Source of the DNA: Pseudaquabacterium inlustre
Lineage (GTDB): Bacteria; Pseudomonadota; Gammaproteobacteria; Burkholderiales; Burkholderiaceae_C
Length of the DNA stretch: 64,000 nucleotides
Direction of reading: 5' to 3'
Assembly (NCBI RefSeq): GCF_038066595.1
Contig: NZ_JBBUTH010000001.1
Location: 682,001-746,000 of the forward strand
The notes under the pieces are model-generated. The model had not been told where the DNA came from. It made no database searches and was given only the letters and a program-made list of their open reading frames with translations. Below are positions 9,182 through 17,021 of this stretch, piece after piece (the stretch's first letter is position 1; every line of letters starts with the position of its first letter). The translations under genes were made by a program, and so were the position numbers.

Positions 9182-12074
9182 GGGCCGCGGCCACCAGGCT
9201 GTCCGCGCCCTCGGCCTCGCCCTGGCGCTGTGGCTGGCCGGCGGCTGGGCCACGGTGGCCCGCGCCGCCATCACCGAGGTGGTGTGGGGCACCTTCGCCA
9301 CCAGCAGCGGCGGCCCGGTGACCAGCGCCACCGTGCCCACGCGCGGCATCGGTGCCACGCTGGCCACCGGCGACGTGGGCGTGGCCGTGCTGTCGCTGCG
9401 CAACACGCTCAGCATCACCCCACCGGCCGGCTGGACGCTGCTGGCCGATCACAGCGACGGCCTGGGCGGCCGCACCTGGGTGTACCTGCGCATCATCACC
9501 AACCCCAGCACCGAGCCGCAGTTCCACACCTGGACCTTCCCGCCCTCGTACCTGGTGGCCTCGGGCATCCTGCTGCGCGGCGTGGACACCGCCAGCCCGC
9601 TGCACACCAGCGCCACCTGGGGCGATGCCACCAGCGGCAGTGCCGTCACGCTGCCGGGCATCACCACCACCACATCGGGCGTGCTGCAGCTGGGCGTGGC
9701 CGTGGTGGCCAATGCGCCGGCCAGCTTCACGCCGCCCGCCGGCATGAGCGAGCGGGCCGACGCCGCCTCCAACAGCACCAGCGTGGGCATCAGCCACACC
9801 ATGTTGACGCAGCTGGAAGGCACGGCCGGCAGCCTGAGCGCCGCGCGCACCGTCAATGCCAGCCGCAGCGGCGCGCGCACCGGCATTCTGGTCGGGCTGA
9901 ACCCGGCGCCGCCGGCCCCCACGCTGCACCACATCGAGCTGCGCCACGGCAGCGGCCAGTCGGTCACCTGCATGCCGGCCACGCTGACCGTGGCGGCCTG
10001 CGCCAACGCCAGCTGTACCAGCCTGTACACCGGCGGCGTCAACGGCGTGCTCACGGCCAGCGGCACCGGCATGACCGTGAACTGGCCCGACGGCGCCAGC
10101 TTCGACATCCCGGCCGGCAGCGGCACCGTCACCCGCCGCATGCACCAGACCACGGCCGGCACCACCACGGTGGGCGTGCAGTACGCCAACCCGGCCGCCG
10201 TCTGCACCTTCGGCAGCCCCACGTGCAGCTGGACGGCCAGCAGCAGCGGCTTCGTGTTCGATGTGCCCGACCACCGGGCCGGCCAGACGCAGAGCGTGCA
10301 GATCAGCGCGCTGAGCGCGGCCAGCAACACCAGTTGCGCGCCGGCGCTGGCCGGTGCCACGCGCAGCGTGGTGCTTCGCTGCACGCCGCAGAACCCGGCC
10401 AGCGGCAGCCGCGCCGTGACCGTGGGCGGCGCGGCGCTGAATGCCGGCAACAACGCGCAGGCCAGCTGCGATGCCGGCGGCCGCAGCCTGAGCCTGAGCT
10501 TCGACGCCAATGGCCAGGCCAGCCTGGCGGTGGCCTATGCCGACGCCGGCCGCGTGGCGCTGTCGGCCACCTACACCGGCTCGACGGCCAATGGCGACAA
10601 CGGCCTGGTGCTCAGCGGCACCGACAGCTTCACCGCCGCGCCGACCAGCTTCCAGGTGGTGCCCAGCGCCGGCCCGCTGCGCGCCGGCGGCAGCTTCTCG
10701 GCCACCGTCACGGCGCTCAACGCCGCCGGCACGGCCATGCCCAACTTCGGCCGCGAGAGCCCGGCCGAAACCGTGAGCCTGGGCTTCGTGCGCATCCAGC
10801 CCACCGGCAGCGGCGCCAGCGACGGCAGCTTCAGCGGCACGCGCACGTTGGGTGGCTTCACGTCCGGTGCGGCCACCGCCAGCGACCTGTCGTGGAGCGA
10901 GGTGGGCCGCGGCGACCTGGTCGCCCGGCTGGTGAACAGCAGCTACCTGGGCGCCGGTGTGCGCCCGGCCGGCAGCAGCGCCGGCAGCGGCGCCACGGTC
11001 TGCGCTGCCGAAGGCGGCAGCTGCACGGTGCCCGGCGGTGGCACCGGCACCGTGTACTTCGGCAGCGCCAGCGGCTGGGTGGCGCGCCCCGGCAGCAGCG
11101 GCAGCGTGGCCTGCACCAGCGCCGCGCTGGGCCAGCCCGCCGCCGACGCCGACCGCGGCTGCATCGCCGTGGCCACCAGCGGCAGTGCCACCGGCTCGGT
11201 GGGCGACTTCATCCCCAGCCATGTCGACCTGACGGCCAGCGCCGCCTGCGGCAGCTTCAGCTACGCCGGCCAGCCGGTCAGCCTGACGCTGACCGCCCGC
11301 AACGCCGCCGGCGGCGTGACGCTCAACTTCGACGGCAGCGGCAACACCACGCCCAGCTTTGCCCAGGCCTTCGGGCTGGCCGAAGCCGGCGCGCTGGGCC
11401 TGGGCAGCCTGACGGCGGCCTCGGTGCCGGCCACGGCCTTCGCGGCCGGCGTGGCCAGCGCCAGCGCCAGCTACGCCTTCACGCAGAAGACCACCGCGCC
11501 TCAGACGCTGACGCTGCGCGCCAGCAACGGCGCCAGCGGCGCCGCCGCCATCAGCTCCAGCGGCCAGGCCGAGCCGGCGCTGGCGCTGCGCAGCGGCCGG
11601 CTGCGCCTGTCCAACGCCTTCGGCAGCGCCCGCGCGGCGCTGCAGGTGCCGCTGAGCCTGGAGTACTGGAGCGGCCAGGCCTGGCTGGTGAACAGCGCCG
11701 ACACCTGCACCACGCTGCCGATGGCCGCGGTGGGCCTGAGCCGCCCACGCGACGCGCTGGGCCAGGCCAGCACGGCCAGCACCACGGTCAGCGGCGTGGG
11801 CCTGACGGCCGGCCGCGGCGCCCTGACGCTGAGCGCGCCCTCGCCCGCCGGCCGCACGCTCACCGTGGACATCGCGCTCAACCTGGGCACGCTTTCTGCC
11901 GATCAAGCCTGTCAGGGCAGCCAGCCCCCCACCACCGGGGCGGGCGTGCCCTGGCTGCGCAGCCACAACGGGGCCTGCGCCGCCACGGCCGACCGCGACC
12001 CCGCCGGCCGCGCCAGCTTCGGCATCCACAGCCCCGAAACCCGCCGCCTCGTGCATGTGCGCGACCTCCACTGA
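9162..12074 (+). CDS. Second DUF6701 (MshQ-like) secreted protein
   Basis: 970-residue exported protein whose start overlaps the end of the first giant gene by 20 bases (ATG 9162; ATG 9171 is also possible). The signal peptide has the core ALGLALALWLAGGWA and an ARA/A cleavage site. The N-terminal 250 residues differ from the first giant protein (no LamG; an all-beta domain with PPAGWTLLADHSDG and similar). From about residue 254 it carries the same DUF6701 arrangement, starting HHIELRHGSGQSVTC and ending RASFGIHSPETRRLVHVRD, nearly identical to the first protein's end. It looks like a tandem paralogue with an exchanged N-terminal domain. Confidence 0.82.
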   Translation: MCAMCSEGRGHQAVRALGLALALWLAGGWATVARAAITEVVWGTFATSSGGPVTSATVPTRGIGATLATGDVGVAVLSLRNTLSITPPAGWTLLADHSDGLGGRTWVYLRIITNPSTEPQFHTWTFPPSYLVASGILLRGVDTASPLHTSATWGDATSGSAVTLPGITTTTSGVLQLGVAVVANAPASFTPPAGMSERADAASNSTSVGISHTMLTQLEGTAGSLSAARTVNASRSGARTGILVGLNPAPPAPTLHHIELRHGSGQSVTCMPATLTVAACANASCTSLYTGGVNGVLTASGTGMTVNWPDGASFDIPAGSGTVTRRMHQTTAGTTTVGVQYANPAAVCTFGSPTCSWTASSSGFVFDVPDHRAGQTQSVQISALSAASNTSCAPALAGATRSVVLRCTPQNPASGSRAVTVGGAALNAGNNAQASCDAGGRSLSLSFDANGQASLAVAYADAGRVALSATYTGSTANGDNGLVLSGTDSFTAAPTSFQVVPSAGPLRAGGSFSATVTALNAAGTAMPNFGRESPAETVSLGFVRIQPTGSGASDGSFSGTRTLGGFTSGAATASDLSWSEVGRGDLVARLVNSSYLGAGVRPAGSSAGSGATVCAAEGGSCTVPGGGTGTVYFGSASGWVARPGSSGSVACTSAALGQPAADADRGCIAVATSGSATGSVGDFIPSHVDLTASAACGSFSYAGQPVSLTLTARNAAGGVTLNFDGSGNTTPSFAQAFGLAEAGALGLGSLTAASVPATAFAAGVASASASYAFTQKTTAPQTLTLRASNGASGAAAISSSGQAEPALALRSGRLRLSNAFGSARAALQVPLSLEYWSGQAWLVNSADTCTTLPMAAVGLSRPRDALGQASTASTTVSGVGLTAGRGALTLSAPSPAGRTLTVDIALNLGTLSADQACQGSQPPTTGAGVPWLRSHNGACAATADRDPAGRASFGIHSPETRRLVHVRDLH

Positions 12075-12588
12075 CCCCCACCGCCGCAGTCCCCGCCGCC
12101 GTACGCGCCGCCCCTGGCCGCCAGGGCGCGCGCGTGGCTTCACGATGGTGGAGCTGATCGCCATCGTGCTGCTGCTGGGCGTGCTGGCCGCGGTGGTGGT
12201 GCCGCGCCTGGACAGCGCGCTGGCGCTGGGCGGCAGCGCCTGGCGCGACCAGGTGAGCGCCGCGCTGAAGACCGCGCGCAGCCTGGCCCAGGGCCACCGG
12301 CGCCTGGTGTGTGCCAGCGTGGCCACCGGCAGCGTGACGCTGAGCATCGCCGCCACCAACCCGGCCAGCGCCTGCACCGGCACGCTGGCCGGCGCCGATG
12401 GCCAGTCGGCCTGGGCACGCGACGACGGCAGCCACACCACCACGGTGACGCCGGCCGGCATGCTGTACTTCCAGCCCGACGGCCGCATCACCAGCGACGG
12501 CGCCGGCACCAGCACCGTGAACGCCAGCATCGCCATCACCGGCGAGAGCGCGATCACCCTCACCGGCACCACCGGCCATGTGGACTGA
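12055..12588 (+). CDS. mshC: MshC-type minor prepilin
   Basis: Prepilin-like protein of 177 residues with a long basic leader (about 27 residues) ending GRARG/FTMVELIAIV, glutamate at mature position 5 and a hydrophobic helix LIAIVLLLGVLAAVVVPRL. The C-terminal part has two cysteines (near 84 and 103), as in GspH/FimT-like minor pilins. The ATG at 12055 overlaps the stop of the preceding gene; a shorter leader from a non-ATG start cannot be excluded. As first of four consecutive minor pilin genes it corresponds to mshC. Confidence 0.85.
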   Translation: MCATSTDPHRRSPRRRTRRPWPPGRARGFTMVELIAIVLLLGVLAAVVVPRLDSALALGGSAWRDQVSAALKTARSLAQGHRRLVCASVATGSVTLSIAATNPASACTGTLAGADGQSAWARDDGSHTTTVTPAGMLYFQPDGRITSDGAGTSTVNASIAITGESAITLTGTTGHVD

Positions 12589-13042
12589 GCGCCGCCCGCC
12601 GCGCGGTTTCACGCTACCCGAGGTGATCATCGCCATCGTGGTGGTGGGCGTGGGCCTGGCCGGCGTGCTGCTGGCGCTGCGCACGGCCACCGGCCGCAGC
12701 GGCGACCCCGTGGTGCAGCGCCAGATGCAGGCCATCGCGCAGGAGCTGCTCGAGGAGATCCAGCTCAAGCCCTATGCCCCGGCTGCCAACAGCGCCGCCG
12801 CCGGCTGCGCGCGCGACACCTTCAACGACGTGTCCGATTACCACGGCCATGCCAGCACCGGCATCTGCGCGGTGGACGGCACGGTGATCCCCGCGCTGGC
12901 CGGCTACAGCCTGTCGGTCAGCGTGAGCACCGGCACGCTGGCCGGCGTGGCGGCGGCCAAGCGCATCGTCATCACCGTCAGCCAGCCGGCCAGCGGCCAG
13001 TCGCTGCAGCTGGTGGGCTGGCGCACGGATTACGCGTCATGA
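12578..13042 (+). CDS. mshD: MshD-type minor prepilin
   Basis: 154-residue prepilin. The leader MWTERRPPRG is cut before FTLPEVIIAIVVVGVGLAGVLLAL, keeping the glutamate at mature position 5. The remainder (QLVGWRTDYAS end, conserved GCARDTFNDVSDYHGH) matches the MshD/PulG-like minor pilins. Its start overlaps the end of mshC by 11 bases and its stop overlaps the start of mshO in an ATGA, so translation of the four minor pilins is probably coupled. Confidence 0.87.
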   Translation: MWTERRPPRGFTLPEVIIAIVVVGVGLAGVLLALRTATGRSGDPVVQRQMQAIAQELLEEIQLKPYAPAANSAAAGCARDTFNDVSDYHGHASTGICAVDGTVIPALAGYSLSVSVSTGTLAGVAAAKRIVITVSQPASGQSLQLVGWRTDYAS

Positions 13043-13923
13043 CGGCTGCATGGCCACGCCAGCGCGCCGCACGCCGGGCACCGCCCCGCGGCTTCACACT
13101 GATCGAGCTGGTGGTCACGCTGGTGCTGATCGGCGTGCTGGGCGCCACGCTGGCGGTGTTCTTCAAGCCGGCCTTCGACATGTACCTGGCCGCACGCCAC
13201 CGCGCCGCGCTGACCGCCGAGGCCGACCAGGGCCTGCGCCTGATGCTGCGCGACGTGCAGACCGCCGTGCCCAACTCGGTGCGCGCGCCCACCAGCAACT
13301 GCTTCGAGACCGTGCCCACGCTGGGCGGCGGCCGCTACCGCCGTGACACCGACACCGTGAACAGCGGCTCGGCCCCGGTGGACACCGGCGGCAGCACCAG
13401 CCAGTTCGACGTGCTGACGCCGCTGACCACCGTGCCCGCCGTGGGCGACTGGGTGGTGGTGGACAACCAGAACCCCGGCGACGTGTACGCCGGCGCCAAC
13501 CGCACCCAGATCACCGCGGTGAGCACGCCGTCGGCCACGCTGGGCCGCCACCGCCTGAGCGTGAACGCGATGCAGTTCCCGCTGGGCTACGACGGCGCGC
13601 GCTTCACGCTGGTGCCCAACAACCAGAAGGCGGTGTTCTACGTGTGCAGCGGCGCCGGCACCACGCTGGACGCCCAGGGCAACGCGCCGGGCCGCCTGGT
13701 GCGCCTGGCCAACTACGGCTTCAACGCCGCCACGCCCACCAGCTGCCCCGCGGCCACCGGCGGCGACGTGGTGCTGACTGGCGTGCGCTCGTGCCGCTTC
13801 GTCTACGAGGCCAACCAGGGCGCCACGCAGCAAAGCGGCTTCATCTCCATCCAGCTGGAGCTCACCCGCAACGGCGAGACCGCCAGCCTGGTGGTGGGCG
13901 CGCATGTGGTGAACATCCCATGA
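13039..13923 (+). CDS. mshO: MshO-type minor prepilin (PilW-like)
   Basis: 294-residue prepilin with leader MTAAWPRQRAARRAPPRG, cleavage before FTLIELVVTLVLIGVLGATLAVFF, and glutamate at mature position 5. The large globular region (FDMYLAARHRAALTAEADQGLRLMLRDVQ...) is typical of MshO/GspJ-like minor pilins, which initiate or cap the fibre. ATG 13039 overlaps the mshD stop, and its own stop overlaps the mshP start (ATGA at 13920). Confidence 0.87.
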   Translation: MTAAWPRQRAARRAPPRGFTLIELVVTLVLIGVLGATLAVFFKPAFDMYLAARHRAALTAEADQGLRLMLRDVQTAVPNSVRAPTSNCFETVPTLGGGRYRRDTDTVNSGSAPVDTGGSTSQFDVLTPLTTVPAVGDWVVVDNQNPGDVYAGANRTQITAVSTPSATLGRHRLSVNAMQFPLGYDGARFTLVPNNQKAVFYVCSGAGTTLDAQGNAPGRLVRLANYGFNAATPTSCPAATGGDVVLTGVRSCRFVYEANQGATQQSGFISIQLELTRNGETASLVVGAHVVNIP

Positions 13924-14429
13924 CCCGGCACCCAGCCACCCCACGGCAGGCCCCGCGCCCCGGCACCGGCCGCACCAGCCGCACCGGCATGCCGGCCCGC
14001 GGCCTGGGTGCGGTGGCGGTGATCATCGTGCTGGTGACGCTGGCCGGCCTGGCCGCCGCAGTGCTGCGCCTGGGCCAGCAGTCGCAGGTGACGGTGGCGC
14101 AGGACGTGCTGTCACTGCGCGCGGCGGCGGCCGCCCGCGCCGGCGTGGAATGGGGCCTCTACCAGGCCTTCAAGGGCAGCTGGACCAGCTGCAGCAGCGC
14201 CAGCCAGACGCTGGACCTGGCCACCGACTACGGCATGAAGGTGGCCGTGAGCTGCGACTCGCGCGTCTACAACGAGGGCGAGAGCGCGCCCGGCGTGGCG
14301 CAGACCGTGCGCGTCTACACCATCGATGCGCTGGCCTGCAACGCCACCGCCTGCCCCGATGCCACGGCCGCGGTGCGGGCGGGTTATGTGGAGCGGCGCC
14401 GGCAGGTGCACGCGGTCGACGCCCAGTAG
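13920..14429 (+). CDS. mshP: MshP-like pilus biogenesis protein
   Basis: 169-residue protein that starts within the mshO stop. A basic N-terminus is followed by GLGAVAVIIVLVTLAGLAAAVL, a single hydrophobic helix that resembles a pilin helix but lacks the glutamate at +5, as is usual in MshP/PilX/GspK-type subunits. RAAAAARAGVEWGLYQA after the helix is characteristic of the family (AxxxARxGVEWGxxQ). It is the last gene of the pilus operon; a nested hairpin lies directly after the stop. Confidence 0.85.
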   Translation: MTRHPATPRQAPRPGTGRTSRTGMPARGLGAVAVIIVLVTLAGLAAAVLRLGQQSQVTVAQDVLSLRAAAAARAGVEWGLYQAFKGSWTSCSSASQTLDLATDYGMKVAVSCDSRVYNEGESAPGVAQTVRVYTIDALACNATACPDATAAVRAGYVERRRQVHAVDAQ

Positions 14430-14430
14430 C

Positions 14431-14472
14431 CGCCAGACGGGCGCCGGCCGGCCTCCGGCGTGGTCGCTGGCG
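14431..14472. terminator. Nested hairpin between convergent genes
   Basis: In the 45-base gap between the ends of mshP (plus) and the oxygenase gene (minus), CGCCAG (14431-14436) can pair with CTGGCG (14467-14472), and inside it CGCCGG (14442-14447) with CCGGCG (14455-14460). The position between convergent stops suggests a bidirectional transcription end, but there is no T-run on either strand. Confidence 0.4.
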
Positions 14473-14474
14473 CG

Positions 14475-15344
14475 TCAGATGAACTCGCGCTCACGCAGCC
14501 ACTTGGTGGCCACCCACTTGTCGCCCTTGACCACCGGCGCGCCGCCATGCAGCGTGCGGCTGACCGGGTGGGCGCGGTCGTAGCTGAAGAACACCGCGTT
14601 GCCCTTGATCGGCGCCACCTCGAAGCCCACGTCGGGGAAGGTGGTGGCGCCGCCCTGCTCGGGCGTGTTCAGGTACATCACCACCGTGCCCACGCGCTGG
14701 CCGCCACGGCGCAGCACCGCGGCCATGCCGGGCTGCGTGGGGTCGAAGTAGTCGTGGTGCGGCTTGTACTCGGCACCCGGGCGGTAGTGCAGCACCTGCA
14801 GGCCCTCGCCGTTCTCCACCGGCCAGCGCAGCAGCGCGGCGATGCGCGCCTCGACGGTCGCGCACAGGCCGTTCTCGGCGCGGCCGAAGAACATGCCCTC
14901 GCTGGTGCGGGCGGCGTTCACCTCGTTGCCGCCGGTCTCGTAGACCACGGTTTCCGAGCGCGCCATGCGCGGCGCGGCCGCGGCCACCATGGCGTCGCAT
15001 TCCTCGTCGGACAGCAGGCCGCCGAACACCACCACGCGCGGATGGCTCATCACGGCCAGCACCGTCACCTCGCGGTCGTGCGCCCACAGCCGAGCCGGGG
15101 CGCCGCGCAGGTCGGGCTCGGGCACCGGCACCGAGGCCGGCAGGGCCTGCACCGGGGCCGCGCCCGGCACCTGGGCGCTGCCGGCCAGGTGCGCCGACAG
15201 CGTGTTCTCCAGCGCGGCCACGGCCACGTCCTCGTCCCAGCCACTGCCGCGCATGGCGGCCAGCACGTCCTCGGGGCGGCAGCCGGCGCGGGCCTGCTCG
15301 ATGATCCACTGCCGCAGTTCAGGGGTGACTTTTTGCGTTGTCAC
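14475..15344 (-). CDS. 2OG-Fe(II) oxygenase, prolyl 4-hydroxylase-like
   Basis: Predicted 2-oxoglutarate and iron dependent hydroxylase, 289 residues from the GTG at 15344. That start is chosen because upstream codons lie inside yaaA and look non-coding. The N-terminal 50 residues resemble a UBA-like helical domain (TPELRQWIIEQARAGC). The catalytic double-stranded beta-helix follows, with the iron motif HxD in PHHDYFD, the distal His in RAHPVSRTLHGG, and the conserved KWVATKWLRE end, as in bacterial P4H domains. The substrate is unknown; free proline, EF-Tu and other proteins are substrates of relatives. Confidence 0.8.
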   Translation of the reverse strand: MTTQKVTPELRQWIIEQARAGCRPEDVLAAMRGSGWDEDVAVAALENTLSAHLAGSAQVPGAAPVQALPASVPVPEPDLRGAPARLWAHDREVTVLAVMSHPRVVVFGGLLSDEECDAMVAAAAPRMARSETVVYETGGNEVNAARTSEGMFFGRAENGLCATVEARIAALLRWPVENGEGLQVLHYRPGAEYKPHHDYFDPTQPGMAAVLRRGGQRVGTVVMYLNTPEQGGATTFPDVGFEVAPIKGNAVFFSYDRAHPVSRTLHGGAPVVKGDKWVATKWLREREFI

Positions 15345-15361
15345 GACGGGGCACCTCGCAA

Positions 15362-16144
15362 TCAGGCGGTTCGGCGGCGGAACACCAGGCGATCGGGCGT
15401 GGACGCGCCGGCATCGAAGGCATAGCCGTCGGCGTCGAAGCCCTGCAGCGCGGCCACGCTGCGCACCCGGTGCTGGATGGCCCAGCGCGCGAACGCGCCG
15501 CGCGCCCGCTTGGCAAAGAAGCTGATGATCTTGTACTGGCCGGCCTTCCAGTCCTCGAACTGGCATTCCACCACGCGGGCCTTCAGCGCCCGCCGGTCGG
15601 CCACCTTGAAGTATTCCTGCGAGGCCAGGTTCACCACCACCGGGCTGCGCTCGTCGGCCTGGCGCTCGTTCAGGTAGCTGGCCACCGTGTCGCCCCAGTA
15701 GGCGTACAGGTCCTTGCCGGCGGCATTGGCCCAGCGCGTGCCCATCTCCAGGCGGTAGGGCTGCAGGCGGTCGAACGGGCGCAGCGCACCGTACAGGCCC
15801 GACAGGATCACCACATGCTGCTGCGCCCAGGTGAGGTCGGCCGCTTCCAGCGTGCGGATGTCCAGGCCGTCGTACACATCGCCGTTGAAGGCGTAGGCGG
15901 CCGGTCGGCTGTTCTTCGCGCCGTGCTCGGGCGTCCAGGCGGCGTAGCGGCCCACGTTGAGGGCAGCCAGCTCGTCGGACAGGTCCATCAGCTGCGCCAG
16001 CTGCGGCGGGGTCAGGGTCTTCAGGCCGTCGATCAGCTCGGCGGCGCGTGGCACGAAGGCCGGCTCGGTGGCGCGGCGGCCCACGCCGGCGGGCAGCGGG
16101 CGCTCGTAGTCCAGGGTCTTGGCGGGCGAAAGCAGAAACAGCAT
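15362..16144 (-). CDS. yaaA: YaaA/DUF328 peroxide stress protein
   Basis: 260 residues, starting at the ATG at 16144 with the signature MLFLLSPAKTLDYE. Further family motifs are LSDELAALNVGRYAAW, AAYAFNGDVYDGLD, ILSGLYGALRPFDRLQPYRLEMGTRW and VECQFEDWKAGQYKIISFFAKRARG. In E. coli YaaA lowers free iron and protects DNA during hydrogen peroxide stress. It ends 17 bases before the oxygenase start on the same strand, so the two may be co-transcribed. Confidence 0.93.
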   Translation of the reverse strand: MLFLLSPAKTLDYERPLPAGVGRRATEPAFVPRAAELIDGLKTLTPPQLAQLMDLSDELAALNVGRYAAWTPEHGAKNSRPAAYAFNGDVYDGLDIRTLEAADLTWAQQHVVILSGLYGALRPFDRLQPYRLEMGTRWANAAGKDLYAYWGDTVASYLNERQADERSPVVVNLASQEYFKVADRRALKARVVECQFEDWKAGQYKIISFFAKRARGAFARWAIQHRVRSVAALQGFDADGYAFDAGASTPDRLVFRRRTA

Positions 16145-16217
16145 GCCGGCAGTGTACGAAGCCGCCGCGGGCCTTGCCGACGCTCGGGCGCGCGAGCCGG
16201 CGTCGGCGTGCCCCAGG

Positions 16218-16964
16218 TCAATCGTCCAGTTCGCCCGGCTGGCCGGCGCGGGCCGGCGCGGCCCCCAGCGCCTCGCGCCAGGTGCGCTGCGGGATGTGGC
16301 TGGTGAGCCGCTGCAGCGCGCAGCGCAGCAGGGCCGGCGGGATCTCGTGGCCGGCGCCCTCGGCGATGTCGATGGTGGCGTCGCCCTGCAGCGCGGCCAG
16401 GCGCTCGATGGCGGCCTTGGCATGCGTCACCGGGATCACGCCGTCGGCGCCGCCGTGGAAGAAGTGCAGCGTGGTCTCGCGCGGCGCGGCATCGGGCAGC
16501 GCGGCATAGCGGCCGGCGAAGGCCAGCACGCGGCCGGCGGCGCCGTCGTGGCGCTGCACCAGCTCGAGCGCGCAGATCGAGCCCTGCGAGAAGCCCACCA
16601 GCGCCGTGGCCTGGGGGCCCACGCCGGTGGCGGCCTGCGCGGTGCGCAGCCATTCGGCCAGGCGCGGCAGCACGGCGGCCACGCGGGCCGGGCGCTCGGC
16701 CTCGGTGATCATGCCGCCCTGGGCGCTGGCCAGGCTGAACCACTGGCGGCCGGCCATCTGCACGGCGCCGGTGCCATCCACCGGCTCGAAGCCCTCGGGC
16801 GCCAGCACCGCGCACTGCGGGAACTGCTGGCGCAGCACCTGGGCCAGCGGCGCCATGTCGGCCGCGCTGGCGCCCCAGCCGTGCAGCAGCACCATCAGCT
16901 GTTGCGGGGCGCTGCCATCGGCCGGCAGCCATTGCAGGGTGTGGGGCATCAGGGGCGTGGTCAT
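16218..16964 (-). CDS. YpfH-like serine esterase (alpha/beta hydrolase)
   Basis: 248-residue alpha/beta hydrolase of the phospholipase/carboxylesterase (COG0400) group. The oxyanion region is LLHGWGASAADMAPLAQVL, the nucleophile elbow is VGFSQGS (Ser), and the acid/His segments are FFHGGADGVIPVTHA and EGAGHEIPP. The ATG at 16964 has the purine-rich GAGAGACG just upstream; an ATG 18 bases earlier is possible. No signal peptide, so it is cytoplasmic. Substrate not predictable; E. coli YpfH hydrolyses short acyl esters. Confidence 0.85.
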   Translation of the reverse strand: MTTPLMPHTLQWLPADGSAPQQLMVLLHGWGASAADMAPLAQVLRQQFPQCAVLAPEGFEPVDGTGAVQMAGRQWFSLASAQGGMITEAERPARVAAVLPRLAEWLRTAQAATGVGPQATALVGFSQGSICALELVQRHDGAAGRVLAFAGRYAALPDAAPRETTLHFFHGGADGVIPVTHAKAAIERLAALQGDATIDIAEGAGHEIPPALLRCALQRLTSHIPQRTWREALGAAPARAGQPGELDD

Positions 16965-17021
16965 GGTCGTCTCTCGGGCCACCGGGGCCGGATCGCAAAA
17001 GCGCGATTGTCCCGCGCGCCG

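Noticed and set aside
5588..9418. Very long minus-strand open frame opposite the first DUF6701 gene
   Set aside because: Composition is a repeated Ala/Gly/Arg/His pattern without domains, signal peptide or ribosome site. It results from the GC-rich third positions of the real plus-strand gene.
8985..12572. Minus-strand open frame of about 1200 codons opposite the second DUF6701 gene and mshC
   Set aside because: Same low-complexity shadow pattern; the plus strand has a signal peptide and known C-terminal motif.
14460..15425. Plus-strand frame over the oxygenase gene
   Set aside because: His/Arg/Gly-rich shadow; the minus-strand reading has the iron-binding motifs.
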